Below, piece after piece: positions 1 to 8,513 of a DNA stretch of 64,000 nt; position 1 is the first letter of the stretch, and each line of letters begins with the position of its first letter. Source of the DNA: G965207335 sp965207335. Lineage in GTDB: Bacteria; Pseudomonadota; Gammaproteobacteria; PS1; Pseudothioglobaceae. The stretch covers positions 496,001 to 560,000 of the forward strand of contig OZ242267.1 in NCBI GenBank assembly GCA_965207335.1, given 5' to 3'. A program made the position numbers and the translations under genes. The notes beneath the pieces are model-generated. The model was not told the origin of the DNA and did not search any database. It worked only from the letters and a program-made list of their open reading frames with translations.

Positions 1-176
1 TGCTCTTGTAAACGAAAAATAGCACTACCACCTTCTGCCTCATAAGCTCTCATGCCTTCAAATACTCCCATACCATAATGCAAAGTATGTGTTAATACAT
101 GTATTTTAGCTTCACGCCATTGTACCCATTTGCCGTCCAGCCAAATCAAACCATCTCTATCATCCATAATTGACAT
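1..176 (-). CDS. ilvE: Branched-chain amino acid aminotransferase, N-terminal part
   Basis: Only the first 58 or so codons are in the window; the gene runs off the left edge. The translation starts MSIMDDRDGLIWLDGKW and contains HTLHYGMGVFEGMRAYE, the N-terminal signature of fold-type IV PLP aminotransferases of the IlvE type. The enzyme makes leucine, isoleucine and valine from their keto acids in the cytoplasm. Its ATG lies one base after the lysC stop codon, so the two are probably translated from one minus-strand message. Identity is clear from the visible part; the PLP lysine lies outside the window. Confidence 0.88.
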   Translation of the reverse strand, partial: MSIMDDRDGLIWLDGKWVQWREAKIHVLTHTLHYGMGVFEGMRAYEAEGGSAIFRLQE

Positions 177-177
177 T

Positions 178-1422
178 TTACACCTCTGTATCTAAATTAA
201 AAGCACTATGCAAACTACGAACTGCTAATTCTAAATATTTTTCATTTATAATTACTGATATTTTTATCTCTGATGTACTTATCATATCTATATTTATATT
301 TTCTTTGTGTAGCACGCCAAACATTTTACTAGCAATACCAGCATGAGAACGCATACCAATACCAACCAATGATATTTTAACTATTTTATTATTTGTTTGC
401 ATGCTAATAGCACCTAATTCTTGACATTTTTGTTCTAGTATTACCTTAGCATTATCAAAATCTTCTCTATTCACAGTAAAAGCAAAGTTAGTCATACCCT
501 CTCTTGCTGATACTGATTGTACTATCATATCTACCTCAATATTCGCTTGTGATATTGACTCTAAAATTGCAAATGCAATACCGGGTTTATCAGGGACTCC
601 TATTAAACTAAGTTTTGCTTCATCTTTTTGATGAGCTATTGCTGAGATAACTACATCTTCCATAATATTTTCCTCACTAGTGATTAATGTTCCTTTTGGA
701 TTATCTATCATTGATGATAATACCCTGAGTGGTACTTTATATTTGCTAGCAAATTCAACTGAACGAATTTGTAATATTTTTGAGCCTAAACTTGCCATTT
801 CTAACATTTCTTCATAACTAACTTCTTTTATTCTTTTTGCGTCATGTACTATTTTAGGGTCAGTAGTATAAACACCATCAACATCAGTGTATATTTGACA
901 TTCATCAGCAGACAATGCTACTGCTAATGCTACCGCAGTAGTATCCGAACCACCTCTTCCTAAGGTGGTAATATTGTTATTTTTATCTATTCCTTGAAAA
1001 CCTGCTACTACAATAACTTTTCCACTTGATAAATGTTTTTTTATTATTTCTGCGTCAATAGATTTGATTCTAGCCTTGCCATGAGAGCTATCTGTTATAA
1101 CCTTAGCTTGATAGGCATTGTAAGATATACTATCACAATCAATAGCTTGTAGCGCCATAGCAAGCACAGCAATTGTTATTTGCTCTCCTGTTGATAGTAG
1201 TGCATCTAATTCTCTACTTGATGGCTTGTAATAATTATCATTAATGGTGCTAGCATTTTTTGCAAGCTCTAATAAATCATTAGTCCTATTACCCATAGCA
1301 GAAACACTAACTACAATATCATTACCCGCTAGTTTTGCTAGTTTTATTCTTTTAGCTATCTTTTGAATTAATTCCACAGAAGCAACAGAAGTACCACCAT
1401 ATTTTTGAACTATAAGTGCCAT
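178..1422 (-). CDS. lysC: Aspartate kinase
   Basis: Phosphorylates aspartate, the first step toward lysine, threonine, methionine and diaminopimelate. The N-terminus has the kinase signature KYGGTS (residues 7-12), and a central GRGGSDTTAVALA nucleotide-binding stretch follows. The C-terminal third (about 265-414) looks like a tandem ACT regulatory region, so feedback by lysine and/or threonine is expected. I chose the ATG at 1422 (MALIVQKYGG), which gives 414 residues, a normal length for monofunctional enzymes; the open frame continues upstream for 33 codons without family similarity. It is followed at once by ilvE. A miniature transposable element sits upstream at 1509-1615. Confidence 0.93.
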   Translation of the reverse strand: MALIVQKYGGTSVASVELIQKIAKRIKLAKLAGNDIVVSVSAMGNRTNDLLELAKNASTINDNYYKPSSRELDALLSTGEQITIAVLAMALQAIDCDSISYNAYQAKVITDSSHGKARIKSIDAEIIKKHLSSGKVIVVAGFQGIDKNNNITTLGRGGSDTTAVALAVALSADECQIYTDVDGVYTTDPKIVHDAKRIKEVSYEEMLEMASLGSKILQIRSVEFASKYKVPLRVLSSMIDNPKGTLITSEENIMEDVVISAIAHQKDEAKLSLIGVPDKPGIAFAILESISQANIEVDMIVQSVSAREGMTNFAFTVNREDFDNAKVILEQKCQELGAISMQTNNKIVKISLVGIGMRSHAGIASKMFGVLHKENINIDMISTSEIKISVIINEKYLELAVRSLHSAFNLDTEV

Positions 1423-1508
1423 ATAATAATTAAAATAATAAATACTGAACTTAATTATACCCAAAACATAATGACACTGTACAAGGTGTAAAAAATTAGC
1501 ATTGTTTA

Positions 1509-1615
1509 GAGGCCTTTGCATAAATATGAATAATCATCAGAACCACGCTTTCCACTCACTTACATTAAGCAAAAATCAGAATTCTGTCAATCACCCCTGT
1601 TTATGCAAAGGTCTC
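1509..1615. mobile_element. Miniature inverted-repeat element, short form (copy 1)
   Basis: A 107-bp element with ends GAGGCCTTTGCATAAA and TTTATGCAAAGGTCTC (inverted), lying between lysC and bamE. It is flanked on both sides by the pentamer GTTTA (1504-1508 and 1616-1620), a perfect 5-bp target duplication. It has no coding capacity. The interior matches the other short copies in reverse orientation. Confidence 0.9.
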
Positions 1616-1680
1616 GTTTAAAGTAAAAAATAAATTAAAACTACTATATCAAACAATTATATTTTGAGAGAGAATATTAG

Positions 1681-2358
1681 TTATTTTTTAATAATTATTT
1701 TATCAGATGGGTTATTAAATTGCCCTTTGACATCAATTATAATTCTGCTATCGCTGGTTGAGTTTAATTTATTACTATTGGTAAATTTTTCTATTGTTGG
1801 TTGAGTTTTAAGTTTTTGTAATAGCAATTTCTTTGCTTGTAATTTCTTTGCTTGTAACTTCTTTGCTTGTAATTTCTTTGCTTGTAATTCTTTTTCTTGT
1901 AATTTCTTTTCTAATATTTTTTTATGCTTTAATAAATTTTGTCTTAATAATTCTTGCTTTTTGAGTTTTTGACTCTTTGCTAGTTTTTGTGCTAATAATT
2001 CTTGCTCTTTAGCTAGTCTTTTTTGTTCTAATATTTTTTGCTTACTATTTAATTCTTTTAGCTCATTAAGATTAATGCTGTCTATTTTAGATACTTTATT
2101 ATTTTTAAAAATAATTCTTAATCTATATTTAATATCAGTTGAATAATTAACATAGTCCCATTGATTATCATGAAATATGTCCACTATTATTGGTGCACCT
2201 AATAACTTCACTACTTCTTGTTTAGTCATGCCTATTTTTAACTGGTTTACTCTGAATTTATCTAGGCTGTTGCCCTGATTTATTTTTGATGTGTATGTAA
2301 TTTTATCGGTGCAAGATATAATACTAATTAGTAATAATAAGGCAAGAATATAACGCAT
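1681..2358 (-). CDS. bamE: BamE/SmpA-like outer-membrane assembly lipoprotein with a long coiled-coil tail
   Basis: The N-terminus is a lipoprotein signal (hydrophobic core then I-I-S-C, lipidated Cys16). Residues about 38-100 match the BamE/SmpA fold, including LKIGMTKQEVVKLLGAP and an aromatic WDYV segment. BamE is an accessory subunit of the BAM complex that inserts beta-barrels in the outer membrane. Residues about 105-190 are an unusual Lys/Gln/Leu/Glu-rich predicted coiled coil containing AKKLQ repeats, which ordinary BamE (about 110-120 residues) lacks. The divergent arrangement with fur is typical in gammaproteobacteria. The tail is the odd part; its role is unknown. Confidence 0.8.
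   Translation of the reverse strand: MRYILALLLLISIISCTDKITYTSKINQGNSLDKFRVNQLKIGMTKQEVVKLLGAPIIVDIFHDNQWDYVNYSTDIKYRLRIIFKNNKVSKIDSINLNELKELNSKQKILEQKRLAKEQELLAQKLAKSQKLKKQELLRQNLLKHKKILEKKLQEKELQAKKLQAKKLQAKKLQAKKLLLQKLKTQPTIEKFTNSNKLNSTSDSRIIIDVKGQFNNPSDKIIIKK
1828..1887 (-). repeat. 15-bp tandem repeat inside the BamE tail
   Basis: About four near-identical copies of a 15-bp unit (TTTCTTTGCTTGTAA on the plus strand) encode the KLQAK repeats of the coiled-coil tail. Copy number can be expected to vary between strains by slippage. Confidence 0.75.
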
Positions 2359-2571
2359 TTATGATGAAAATTAAGTAAAAAATATATTTTACATTATTTG
2401 CTATTACTACATAAAGATAAAAAATAATTCTTATATAGTTACTTAACAGGCTTTTTATGTGAAGAAAGGGTTAAATTATTATTTTGCCATTAGCTCATAT
2501 TTATCCCCTACCTATAATATAGTAATTTTTAAAATTTGCTTTGGTATTTAAAATAAGGTAAAAAATACATT

Positions 2572-2976
2572 ATGAATTCCAGTGATTTAAAAAAAGTAGG
2601 ATTAAAAACAACCGCCCCTAGACTAAAAATTCTTGAAGCATTAGAAAATAGTCCTAAAAGGCACTTAAGTGTTGAAGATGTATATAGGTATTTAATGTTA
2701 CAAAATGTTGAAATTAGTATAGCAACAATTTACCGAGTTTTAGCACAATTTGAAAAATCAGGAATAGTAAATAAGCTTACATTTGAAAGCCAAGCTGTGT
2801 TTGAAGTAAATACCAATGAGCATCACGACCATTTAGTATGTGTTAAATGTGGCAAAATTGATGAGTTTCAAGATAGTGTAATTGAAAAGCATCAAAAAGA
2901 TATAGCTAAAAAATATGGTTATAAACTAACAGACCATTGTTTATATTTATATGGACTATGTCCTGATTGTCAATAA
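2572..2976 (+). CDS. fur: Ferric uptake regulator Fur
   Basis: A 134-residue Fur-family metalloregulator that binds Fe(II) and represses iron-uptake genes. The N-terminal winged helix includes TTAPRLKILEALE and the recognition helix around ISIATIYRVLAQFEKSG (48-64). The metal-binding half has HHDH at 84-87, Cys90/Cys93 (CVKC) and a C-terminal Cys130/Cys133 pair, as in structural-zinc Fur proteins. It is divergent from bamE with a 213-bp gap that should hold both promoters. A miniature element begins 10 bp after its stop. Confidence 0.93.
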   Translation: MNSSDLKKVGLKTTAPRLKILEALENSPKRHLSVEDVYRYLMLQNVEISIATIYRVLAQFEKSGIVNKLTFESQAVFEVNTNEHHDHLVCVKCGKIDEFQDSVIEKHQKDIAKKYGYKLTDHCLYLYGLCPDCQ

Positions 2977-2986
2977 GTAATTAAAT

Positions 2987-3089
2987 TAGACCTTTGTATA
3001 AACATGAATAATCATCAAAAACCTGCTTTCCACTCACTTATATTAAGCAAAAATCAGAATTCAATCACCCCTATTTATGCAAAAGTCTC
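2987..3089. mobile_element. Miniature inverted-repeat element, short form (copy 2)
   Basis: 103 bp with diverged left end (TAGACCTTTGTATAAA) and right end TTTATGCAAAAGTCTC. It is flanked by TAAAT on both sides (2982-2986 and 3090-3094), a perfect 5-bp duplication. It lies between fur and prfA in convergent orientation, and its last base is part of the prfA stop codon. Confidence 0.88.
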
Positions 3090-4156
3090 TAAATATCAAC
3101 TAATAATTGTGCTTGTTGTTCAATAATAAGAGCTTCAATAATATCTGCTAAATTACCCTCTAATATGTCTAACAACTTATAAAGAGTTAAGTTAATTCTA
3201 TGGTCTGTTACCCTGCCTTGGGGAAAATTATAAGTTCTAATTCTTTCGGACCTATCGCCACTACCAACTAATTGTTTACGATTTTCTGCTATATTTTTGT
3301 GTTGTTCTTGTTGCCTAGCATCTAGTATTCTTGATGCTAGTATTGATAGTGCTTGGGCTTTATTTTTGTGTTGTGAACGCCCATCTTGACACTCTACTAC
3401 CACTCCAGTTGGTATATGAGTAACGCGAACTGCTGAGTCTGTTTTATTAACATGTTGTCCCCCTGCCCCAGATGCTCTAAAAGTATCTACTCTAACATCG
3501 CCCATATTAATATCTATCTCTTCTATATTAGATACTTCAGGCATAATAGCAACTGTACAGGCTGAGGTATGTACTCTGCCTTGCGATTCTGTTTCTGGTA
3601 TTCTTTGTACTCTATGTACCCCTGATTCAAATTTTAATTTAGCATATACATTATTGCCTTCAATTTTCGCAATGACTAATTTAAAGCCACCATGGTCTCC
3701 TGTACTACTAGTTATTATTTCACTTTTCCAATTTTGTTTTTCTGCAAATCGTAAATACATTTTTAATAAATCGCCAGAAAAAATACTGGCCTCATCGCCA
3801 CCTGTACCAGCACGAATTTCTAAAATAACATCTCTTGTATCGTTTTCATCTTTTGGTAATAAGCTTTTTTGTAAGCCAAGTGTTAATGTAGCTAGCAACT
3901 CTTTATTGCTTGTAAATTCTTCTTTTGCTATTTCCCTTAATTCTAAATCATCCGATTGTAATAATTCTTTGGCATCTTGTAAGTTTTTTTGTGCATTTAG
4001 ATATTTATTATAATTATCAACTATAGGGCTAATTTGGGAGTGTTCTATGGATAAATCTTTAATAACTTTGTGCGTAGTACCACTTGCTAATAAAGCATTT
4101 ATTTCATCTAAACGCAAAGATGTTTGCTCTAATTTTGCTAATAGTGATGCTTTCAT
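3089..4156 (-). CDS. prfA: Peptide chain release factor 1
   Basis: Recognises UAA and UAG at the ribosomal A site and triggers peptide release. The 355-residue protein has the catalytic GGQ within GAGGQHVNKTDSAVR (around residue 230) and the RF1-type codon-recognition tripeptide PxT, here PET in RIPETESQGR. Length is standard. It follows hemA on the same strand after a 31-bp gap, the conserved hemA-prfA operon order. The stop codon TAG uses the terminal base of the adjacent miniature element, so the final residues (VDI) may have been set by that insertion. Confidence 0.95.
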   Translation of the reverse strand: MKASLLAKLEQTSLRLDEINALLASGTTHKVIKDLSIEHSQISPIVDNYNKYLNAQKNLQDAKELLQSDDLELREIAKEEFTSNKELLATLTLGLQKSLLPKDENDTRDVILEIRAGTGGDEASIFSGDLLKMYLRFAEKQNWKSEIITSSTGDHGGFKLVIAKIEGNNVYAKLKFESGVHRVQRIPETESQGRVHTSACTVAIMPEVSNIEEIDINMGDVRVDTFRASGAGGQHVNKTDSAVRVTHIPTGVVVECQDGRSQHKNKAQALSILASRILDARQQEQHKNIAENRKQLVGSGDRSERIRTYNFPQGRVTDHRINLTLYKLLDILEGNLADIIEALIIEQQAQLLVDI

Positions 4157-4187
4157 TATTATTAAGTTTAATAAGTAATTGTTATAA

Positions 4188-5408
4188 TTATTTTAGCTTA
4201 TTTTGCTCATTATTTTTAATATTACTAAATGTTTTATGTAATAATTTATTAGTTAATTGGTCTGCTAATGTTTTAATAACAACAGCACTATCATCGCCAT
4301 TATTTATTTTTTTAAGTGCTTTATTTAATAATTGTTGTTTAATTTCATTGGCTTCATCTTTATATTCACTGATAATTGTCTCTTGTGGTAATAAATCTAA
4401 CCATAGTTTAAAATCTTGCATATGCTTGTCAATAATATTTTCTGCTAATATTTTTTCTTGATTCCTATTAGATATATTTTTATCTACAACTTGTTTTAAA
4501 TCATCAATAGTATAAAGATAAACATCTTCTAATTGTTCAACCTCAGGTTCAATGTCTCTGGGGACTGCTATATCTAAAATAAGCATTGGCATTCTTTTTC
4601 TTTGCTTTAAGGCACTTTCAATAATTCCCTTGCCTAAAATAGGAACAGAACTTGCAGTAGCAGAAATAATAATATCAGCTTTGTATAAATAATCTGCTAA
4701 GTCTGTTAGATTAATTGCAGTAGCATTATATTTATCTGCCATCTTTTTTGCTTTAGCTATAGTCCTATTGGCTATTATTAATTCATTAATATTTTTATCA
4801 ATAAAATGCCTAGCAGATAGCTCTGTCATTTCATTTACACCTATTAGTAGTACTGTTTGTTTACTTAAATTAGTAAAAATTTGTTTTGCTAATTTGACCC
4901 CGCAATAAGCAACAGAAACAGGATAGTTATTAATTTTAGTATTAGTTCTAATATTTTTTGCTACAAAAAAAGCATGCTGAAACAACTTTTTCATAAGCTT
5001 ATCTAAGGTTTTGCTATCTTGGGCTATTTGATAACTTTCTTTTAGTTGCCCTAGTATTTGTGGCTCACCTACTATCAAAGAATCTATCCCAGATGCTACC
5101 ATAGAAATATGTTTTATAGCCTTGTCATAAGAAAATAAGTTTATGTATTTGTTAATTGTATCTACTGCTATATTATGAGTATTAGCAAACCAATTAATTA
5201 ATAGTTTACTGGCTTTTTCTAAGGTAAAATCAGTGGTAATAAAAACCTCTGATCTATTGCAAGTTGAAAGAATTACACAACTATTAACATAATTATAGCT
5301 GTATAATTCAGTTAAACAACTAACTAAGTTAGTTTTATTAAATGCTACTTTTTCTCTTATCTCAATGGGGGTTAATTGATGATTAACACTAATAATAATT
5401 ATTTGCAT
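4188..5408 (-). CDS. hemA: Glutamyl-tRNA reductase
   Basis: NADPH-dependent reduction of Glu-tRNA to glutamate-1-semialdehyde, the first committed step of tetrapyrrole synthesis by the C5 route. The family hallmark ILSTCNRSEVF with the catalytic cysteine lies near residue 50, a GIDSLIVGEPQILGQ motif follows, then a Rossmann NADPH domain (about 170-310) and a helical dimerisation domain. The 406-residue length is typical. It is first in a hemA-prfA transcription unit and divergent from lolB, a conserved gammaproteobacterial arrangement. Confidence 0.95.
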   Translation of the reverse strand: MQIIIISVNHQLTPIEIREKVAFNKTNLVSCLTELYSYNYVNSCVILSTCNRSEVFITTDFTLEKASKLLINWFANTHNIAVDTINKYINLFSYDKAIKHISMVASGIDSLIVGEPQILGQLKESYQIAQDSKTLDKLMKKLFQHAFFVAKNIRTNTKINNYPVSVAYCGVKLAKQIFTNLSKQTVLLIGVNEMTELSARHFIDKNINELIIANRTIAKAKKMADKYNATAINLTDLADYLYKADIIISATASSVPILGKGIIESALKQRKRMPMLILDIAVPRDIEPEVEQLEDVYLYTIDDLKQVVDKNISNRNQEKILAENIIDKHMQDFKLWLDLLPQETIISEYKDEANEIKQQLLNKALKKINNGDDSAVVIKTLADQLTNKLLHKTFSNIKNNEQNKLK

Positions 5409-5465
5409 ATTTTAAATACTACTTCTATACAAAACAAACAACACATTATACATTATTGTTTATGA

Positions 5466-5490
5466 GAGACTTTTGCATAAATATGAATAA
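5466..5490 (+). mobile_element. Remnant end of the miniature element at the lolB start
   Basis: GAGACTTTTGCATAAA followed by TATGAATAA matches one terminus of the family and then diverges. The ATG inside this remnant (5483) is the best start codon of lolB, so element sequence now provides that gene's initiation region. The opposite terminus is missing. Confidence 0.7.
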
Positions 5491-5998
5491 CATTCTCAAA
5501 AATAGTTATTATATTCTTATATGTTTATTTTTTATATCTTGTAGCAGTGTCACTATCATTGATAAAATAAAACATACTGACTATCCTCCTGATGAATTTA
5601 TACTAGAAATGAAAGTTAACATTCTTAGTAAAGAATATGATAGGTTAATCAATATACATTGGCAACAAAGTAAGGATAAATTAACAATAAATCTATCAGC
5701 ACTATTTAATATTTGGCATTTGAAAATTGTCAAAGAAAATAATGTTTATATAATAGATGACGATGAAAAAACAGCTAATATTGACAAATGGTTTATTGAT
5801 AGATATGACTTTCATTTGCCAATTAGTCTAATACCTAAATTAATATTCTTAGTAAAGAATAAAATAACTACATATGAAAACTGGTATATAGATTATTCAA
5901 CAACTCAAAGTTGGCATAAACACCAAGTATCTAAAAAAATTATACTAACAAAGACTGATGGCACAACAATTACTATTTTGATAAAAGTATTAAACTAA
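5483..5998 (+). CDS. lolB: Outer-membrane lipoprotein receptor LolB
   Basis: Starting at the ATG at 5483 the protein is MNNILKNSYYILICLFFISC, a lipoprotein signal with the lipidated cysteine at residue 20. The 171-residue length and the Trp/Tyr-rich beta pattern after the signal fit LolB, which accepts lipoproteins from LolA and inserts them in the outer membrane. Sequence conservation is modest; the call rests largely on the lipobox, size and the classic position divergent from hemA. The window also carries lolC and lolD. Start codon and upstream sequence lie in a miniature-element remnant. ruvB begins 6 bp after the stop. Confidence 0.7.
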   Translation: MNNILKNSYYILICLFFISCSSVTIIDKIKHTDYPPDEFILEMKVNILSKEYDRLINIHWQQSKDKLTINLSALFNIWHLKIVKENNVYIIDDDEKTANIDKWFIDRYDFHLPISLIPKLIFLVKNKITTYENWYIDYSTTQSWHKHQVSKKIILTKTDGTTITILIKVLN

Positions 5999-6004
5999 TC
6001 TTTT

Positions 6005-7024
6005 ATGATTGAAGAAGATAATATATTAAGTTCAATTCAACAAAAAAGTGATATTACAATAGCAAACTCTGTTCGCCCACAAAAAATATCTGATTATATA
6101 GGGCAAAAAGATATTATTGAGCAAATGTTATTATTTATTAAGGCTGCTAAAAAAAGGAAATCTACCTTAGATCATTGTTTAATTTATGGTCCGCCAGGTC
6201 TTGGTAAAACTACACTTGCTAATGTAATAGCTAACGAAATGGGTGGTAAACTAATCAAAACCTCAGGACCTATACTAGAGCGTTCTGGAGATTTAGCAGC
6301 TATTTTAACTAAATTAGAAGAAAATGATTTATTGTTTATTGATGAAATTCATAGATTAAACCCTGTTGTAGAGGAAATTTTATACCCAGCATTAGAAGAT
6401 TTTAGACTAGATATAATGATAGGCGAAGGTGTAGCAGCACACTCTATGCAATTAGATTTAGCCCCATTTACCTTAATAGGTGCTACAACCAGAGCGGGAA
6501 TGCTAACTTCACCTCTTAGAGATAGATTTGGTATTATTCAGCGATTAGAATTTTATGATATTGATGATTTACAAAAAATAATTACTCGCTCTGCTAATAT
6601 TTTGAATATTACAACAGAAATTGCTGGTGCTAAAGAAATAGCAAAACGCTCAAGAGGCACGCCTAGAATAGCTAATAGACTATTAAGAAGAGTAAGAGAT
6701 TTTTCTGATATTAAAAGCAATGGTGTTATTAATAAAGCTATAAGTAAAGATGCTTTAAAAACCTTAAAAGTAGATGTTATGGGATTAGAGTCATTAGATA
6801 GAGAATATCTAACAACAATAGCAGTAAAATTTTCAGGTGGTCCTGTTGGTATTGAAACCATAGCAACAGCCATAGGTGAAGAAAAAGGCACTATAGAGGA
6901 TATGGTTGAACCTTATTTAATACAACAAGGTTTGATAATGCGTAGTTCCAGAGGTAGAATAGCAACAGAGTTAGCTTACAAGCACCTTGGTATTCAAGCC
7001 AAAAAGCAAAATAATCTGTTTTAA
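6005..7024 (+). CDS. ruvB: Holliday junction branch-migration ATPase RuvB
   Basis: AAA+ motor that, with RuvA, drives branch migration of Holliday junctions. Walker A GPPGLGKTT is at 62-70, Walker B LFIDEIHRL near 114-120, and the conserved GATTRAGMLTSPLRDRFG carries sensor and arginine-finger residues. A C-terminal winged helix includes EPYLIQQGLIMRSSRGR. The 339-residue length is standard. ruvA and ruvC are not adjacent, which is unusual compared with ruvABC clusters. It lies 6 bp after lolB. Confidence 0.96.
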   Translation: MIEEDNILSSIQQKSDITIANSVRPQKISDYIGQKDIIEQMLLFIKAAKKRKSTLDHCLIYGPPGLGKTTLANVIANEMGGKLIKTSGPILERSGDLAAILTKLEENDLLFIDEIHRLNPVVEEILYPALEDFRLDIMIGEGVAAHSMQLDLAPFTLIGATTRAGMLTSPLRDRFGIIQRLEFYDIDDLQKIITRSANILNITTEIAGAKEIAKRSRGTPRIANRLLRRVRDFSDIKSNGVINKAISKDALKTLKVDVMGLESLDREYLTTIAVKFSGGPVGIETIATAIGEEKGTIEDMVEPYLIQQGLIMRSSRGRIATELAYKHLGIQAKKQNNLF

Positions 7025-7031
7025 ATTATAA

Positions 7032-7051
7032 GAGACCTTTGCATAAATATG
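7032..7051 (+). mobile_element. Solo terminus of the miniature element
   Basis: GAGACCTTTGCATAAATATG right after the ruvB stop matches one terminal inverted repeat. No partner terminus follows before the next gene, so this is a deletion remnant. Confidence 0.65.
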
Positions 7052-7073
7052 CTAGTATTATTTTAACTTTAAC

Positions 7074-7328
7074 CTAGTTTTTGCTAATATAATCTATAAT
7101 ATCATCTGATTCATAAAGCCATTTATTGCCTGATACTAATTTAATCTCTAAGCATGGCACCTGAGGTGATAGGCCGTACTTTATTAAGTTTTGGCGATTA
7201 TTATCTTTATTTGTGTCTTTTAATTCTATATTTGTTATATTGTGTTTTTTTATATAGTTTAATACCTTAGTACAAAAAAAACAGCCATCGTAATAATATA
7301 AAAATAGTTTTTTATCTAAACCTATCAT
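7074..7328 (-). CDS. Glutaredoxin-like / GST N-terminal domain protein, small
   Basis: An 84-residue single thioredoxin-fold domain with a CFFC redox motif (Cys16, Cys19), a cis-proline segment VPCLEIK and a C-terminal YESDDIIDYI helix, as in glutaredoxins and GST N-terminal domains. It probably reduces disulfides or glutathione adducts in the cytoplasm. It overlaps the upstream paralogue by 17 bp and shares its motif spacing, so the pair appears to be a tandem duplication. Confidence 0.75.
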   Translation of the reverse strand: MIGLDKKLFLYYYDGCFFCTKVLNYIKKHNITNIELKDTNKDNNRQNLIKYGLSPQVPCLEIKLVSGNKWLYESDDIIDYISKN

Positions 7329-7683
7329 TCAAATATTGGATAACATCATTTGATTCATAGATATATTTATCCCCTGATGCTGATTTAATTTGCAAGCATG
7401 GCACTTGAATTTTACCGCCTCTTGTTAGTAATTCTTGTCTAATATCTTCTTGTTTGGCATTTTTATAAGTTACATTTAATGCTAGTTTGTGGATATTTCT
7501 GCGTACTTTAACACAAAAAGGACAAGCATAAAATTGATATAAACTTAGGTTTTTGCACTCTAAATCTACCAGTTGTTGTGTTTTTTCATCTCTTGTTACT
7601 TGCTTAGTTCTAGTTAAATAATCACCTAAAACAATAATCCTGCCTATGCCTTCTCTAATTGGTTTTAGTAATAGCTTTATCAT
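7312..7683 (-). CDS. Glutaredoxin-domain protein with N-terminal extension
   Basis: 123 residues. After a 45-residue N-terminal segment with a hydrophobic stretch, a glutaredoxin/GST-N fold carries CPFC (Cys54, Cys57), VPCLQIK and YESNDVIQYL. Family knowledge suggests thiol-disulfide exchange; the N-terminal segment could be membrane-associated, but this is inference. It overlaps folD upstream by 29 bp and the smaller paralogue downstream by 17 bp, so all three are probably one minus-strand operon. Confidence 0.78.
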   Translation of the reverse strand: MIKLLLKPIREGIGRIIVLGDYLTRTKQVTRDEKTQQLVDLECKNLSLYQFYACPFCVKVRRNIHKLALNVTYKNAKQEDIRQELLTRGGKIQVPCLQIKSASGDKYIYESNDVIQYLNDRFR

Positions 7684-8509
7684 ATTTTTTATACATCATT
7701 ATAGTATTATCAACCAAACTAGCAATAGTCATAGGACCAACACCATTTGGCACAGGGGTTATAAAACTAGCTTTTTTACTGACATTAGTAAAATCTACAT
7801 CGCCTATTATACTATTATCGTCTAAACGATTAATGCCAACATCAATAATAATGCTGTCTTTTTTTATCATATTTGCATTTAGTATTTTAGTCTTGCCTAC
7901 TGCTACTACTATAATATCAGCATCTTTGGTAAAATTTATTAAATTTTTAGTTTTACTATTACAAATAGTAACTGTTGCCCTAGCATTTAATAATTCAAGT
8001 GCCATAGGCTTACCAACTATATTAGATGCTCCTATTACCACAGCATTTTTACCTACTAAATCAATATTATGTTGCTTTAATAAGTACATAATACCCTTGG
8101 GAGTACAAGGTCTTATCCCTTGTTTATTTTTCACAAGTAGTCCAACATTATATGGATGCAAGCCATCTACATCTTTCTCTATTTTTATAGTATTTAATAT
8201 AGTACTAGTGTTTATGTGTTTTGGTAGTGGCAATTGTATTAAAATACCGTGAATATCATCATCATCGTTTAGTTTATTTATTAAAACACAAAGATCATTT
8301 TGACTAATATCCTTTCTAGTGGCTATTTTTTTTGAATAAATACCTACTTTATTACAGGCACTAATTTTATTTTTTACATAAATTACAGATGCTGGGTCAT
8401 CACCAACTAACACAACTGCTAGTCCTGGCTGTTTAGTGAATGTTTGTACTTCTAAACTAAGCTTATTTAATAAATTATTAGCTATTTTTTTACCATCTAT
8501 AATTATCAT
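7655..8509 (-). CDS. folD: Bifunctional methylenetetrahydrofolate dehydrogenase/cyclohydrolase
   Basis: Interconverts 5,10-methylene-THF and 10-formyl-THF, supplying one-carbon units for purines and formyl-Met-tRNA. Visible signatures are YVKNKISACNKVGI with the catalytic lysine region, IQLPLPKH, the Rossmann GASNIVGKPMALEL and a C-terminal TPVPNGVGPMTIASL. The last motif has PNGVGP where most homologues have PGGVGP. The 284-residue length is normal. It lies 4 bp downstream of kdsB. Confidence 0.94.
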   Translation of the reverse strand: MIIIDGKKIANNLLNKLSLEVQTFTKQPGLAVVLVGDDPASVIYVKNKISACNKVGIYSKKIATRKDISQNDLCVLINKLNDDDDIHGILIQLPLPKHINTSTILNTIKIEKDVDGLHPYNVGLLVKNKQGIRPCTPKGIMYLLKQHNIDLVGKNAVVIGASNIVGKPMALELLNARATVTICNSKTKNLINFTKDADIIVVAVGKTKILNANMIKKDSIIIDVGINRLDDNSIIGDVDFTNVSKKASFITPVPNGVGPMTIASLVDNTIMMYKKYDKAITKTN

Positions 8510-8513
8510 TACT

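Noticed and set aside
7659..8252. 197-residue plus-strand hydrophobic frame opposite folD
   Set aside because: It is the antisense shadow of folD, which has all family motifs.
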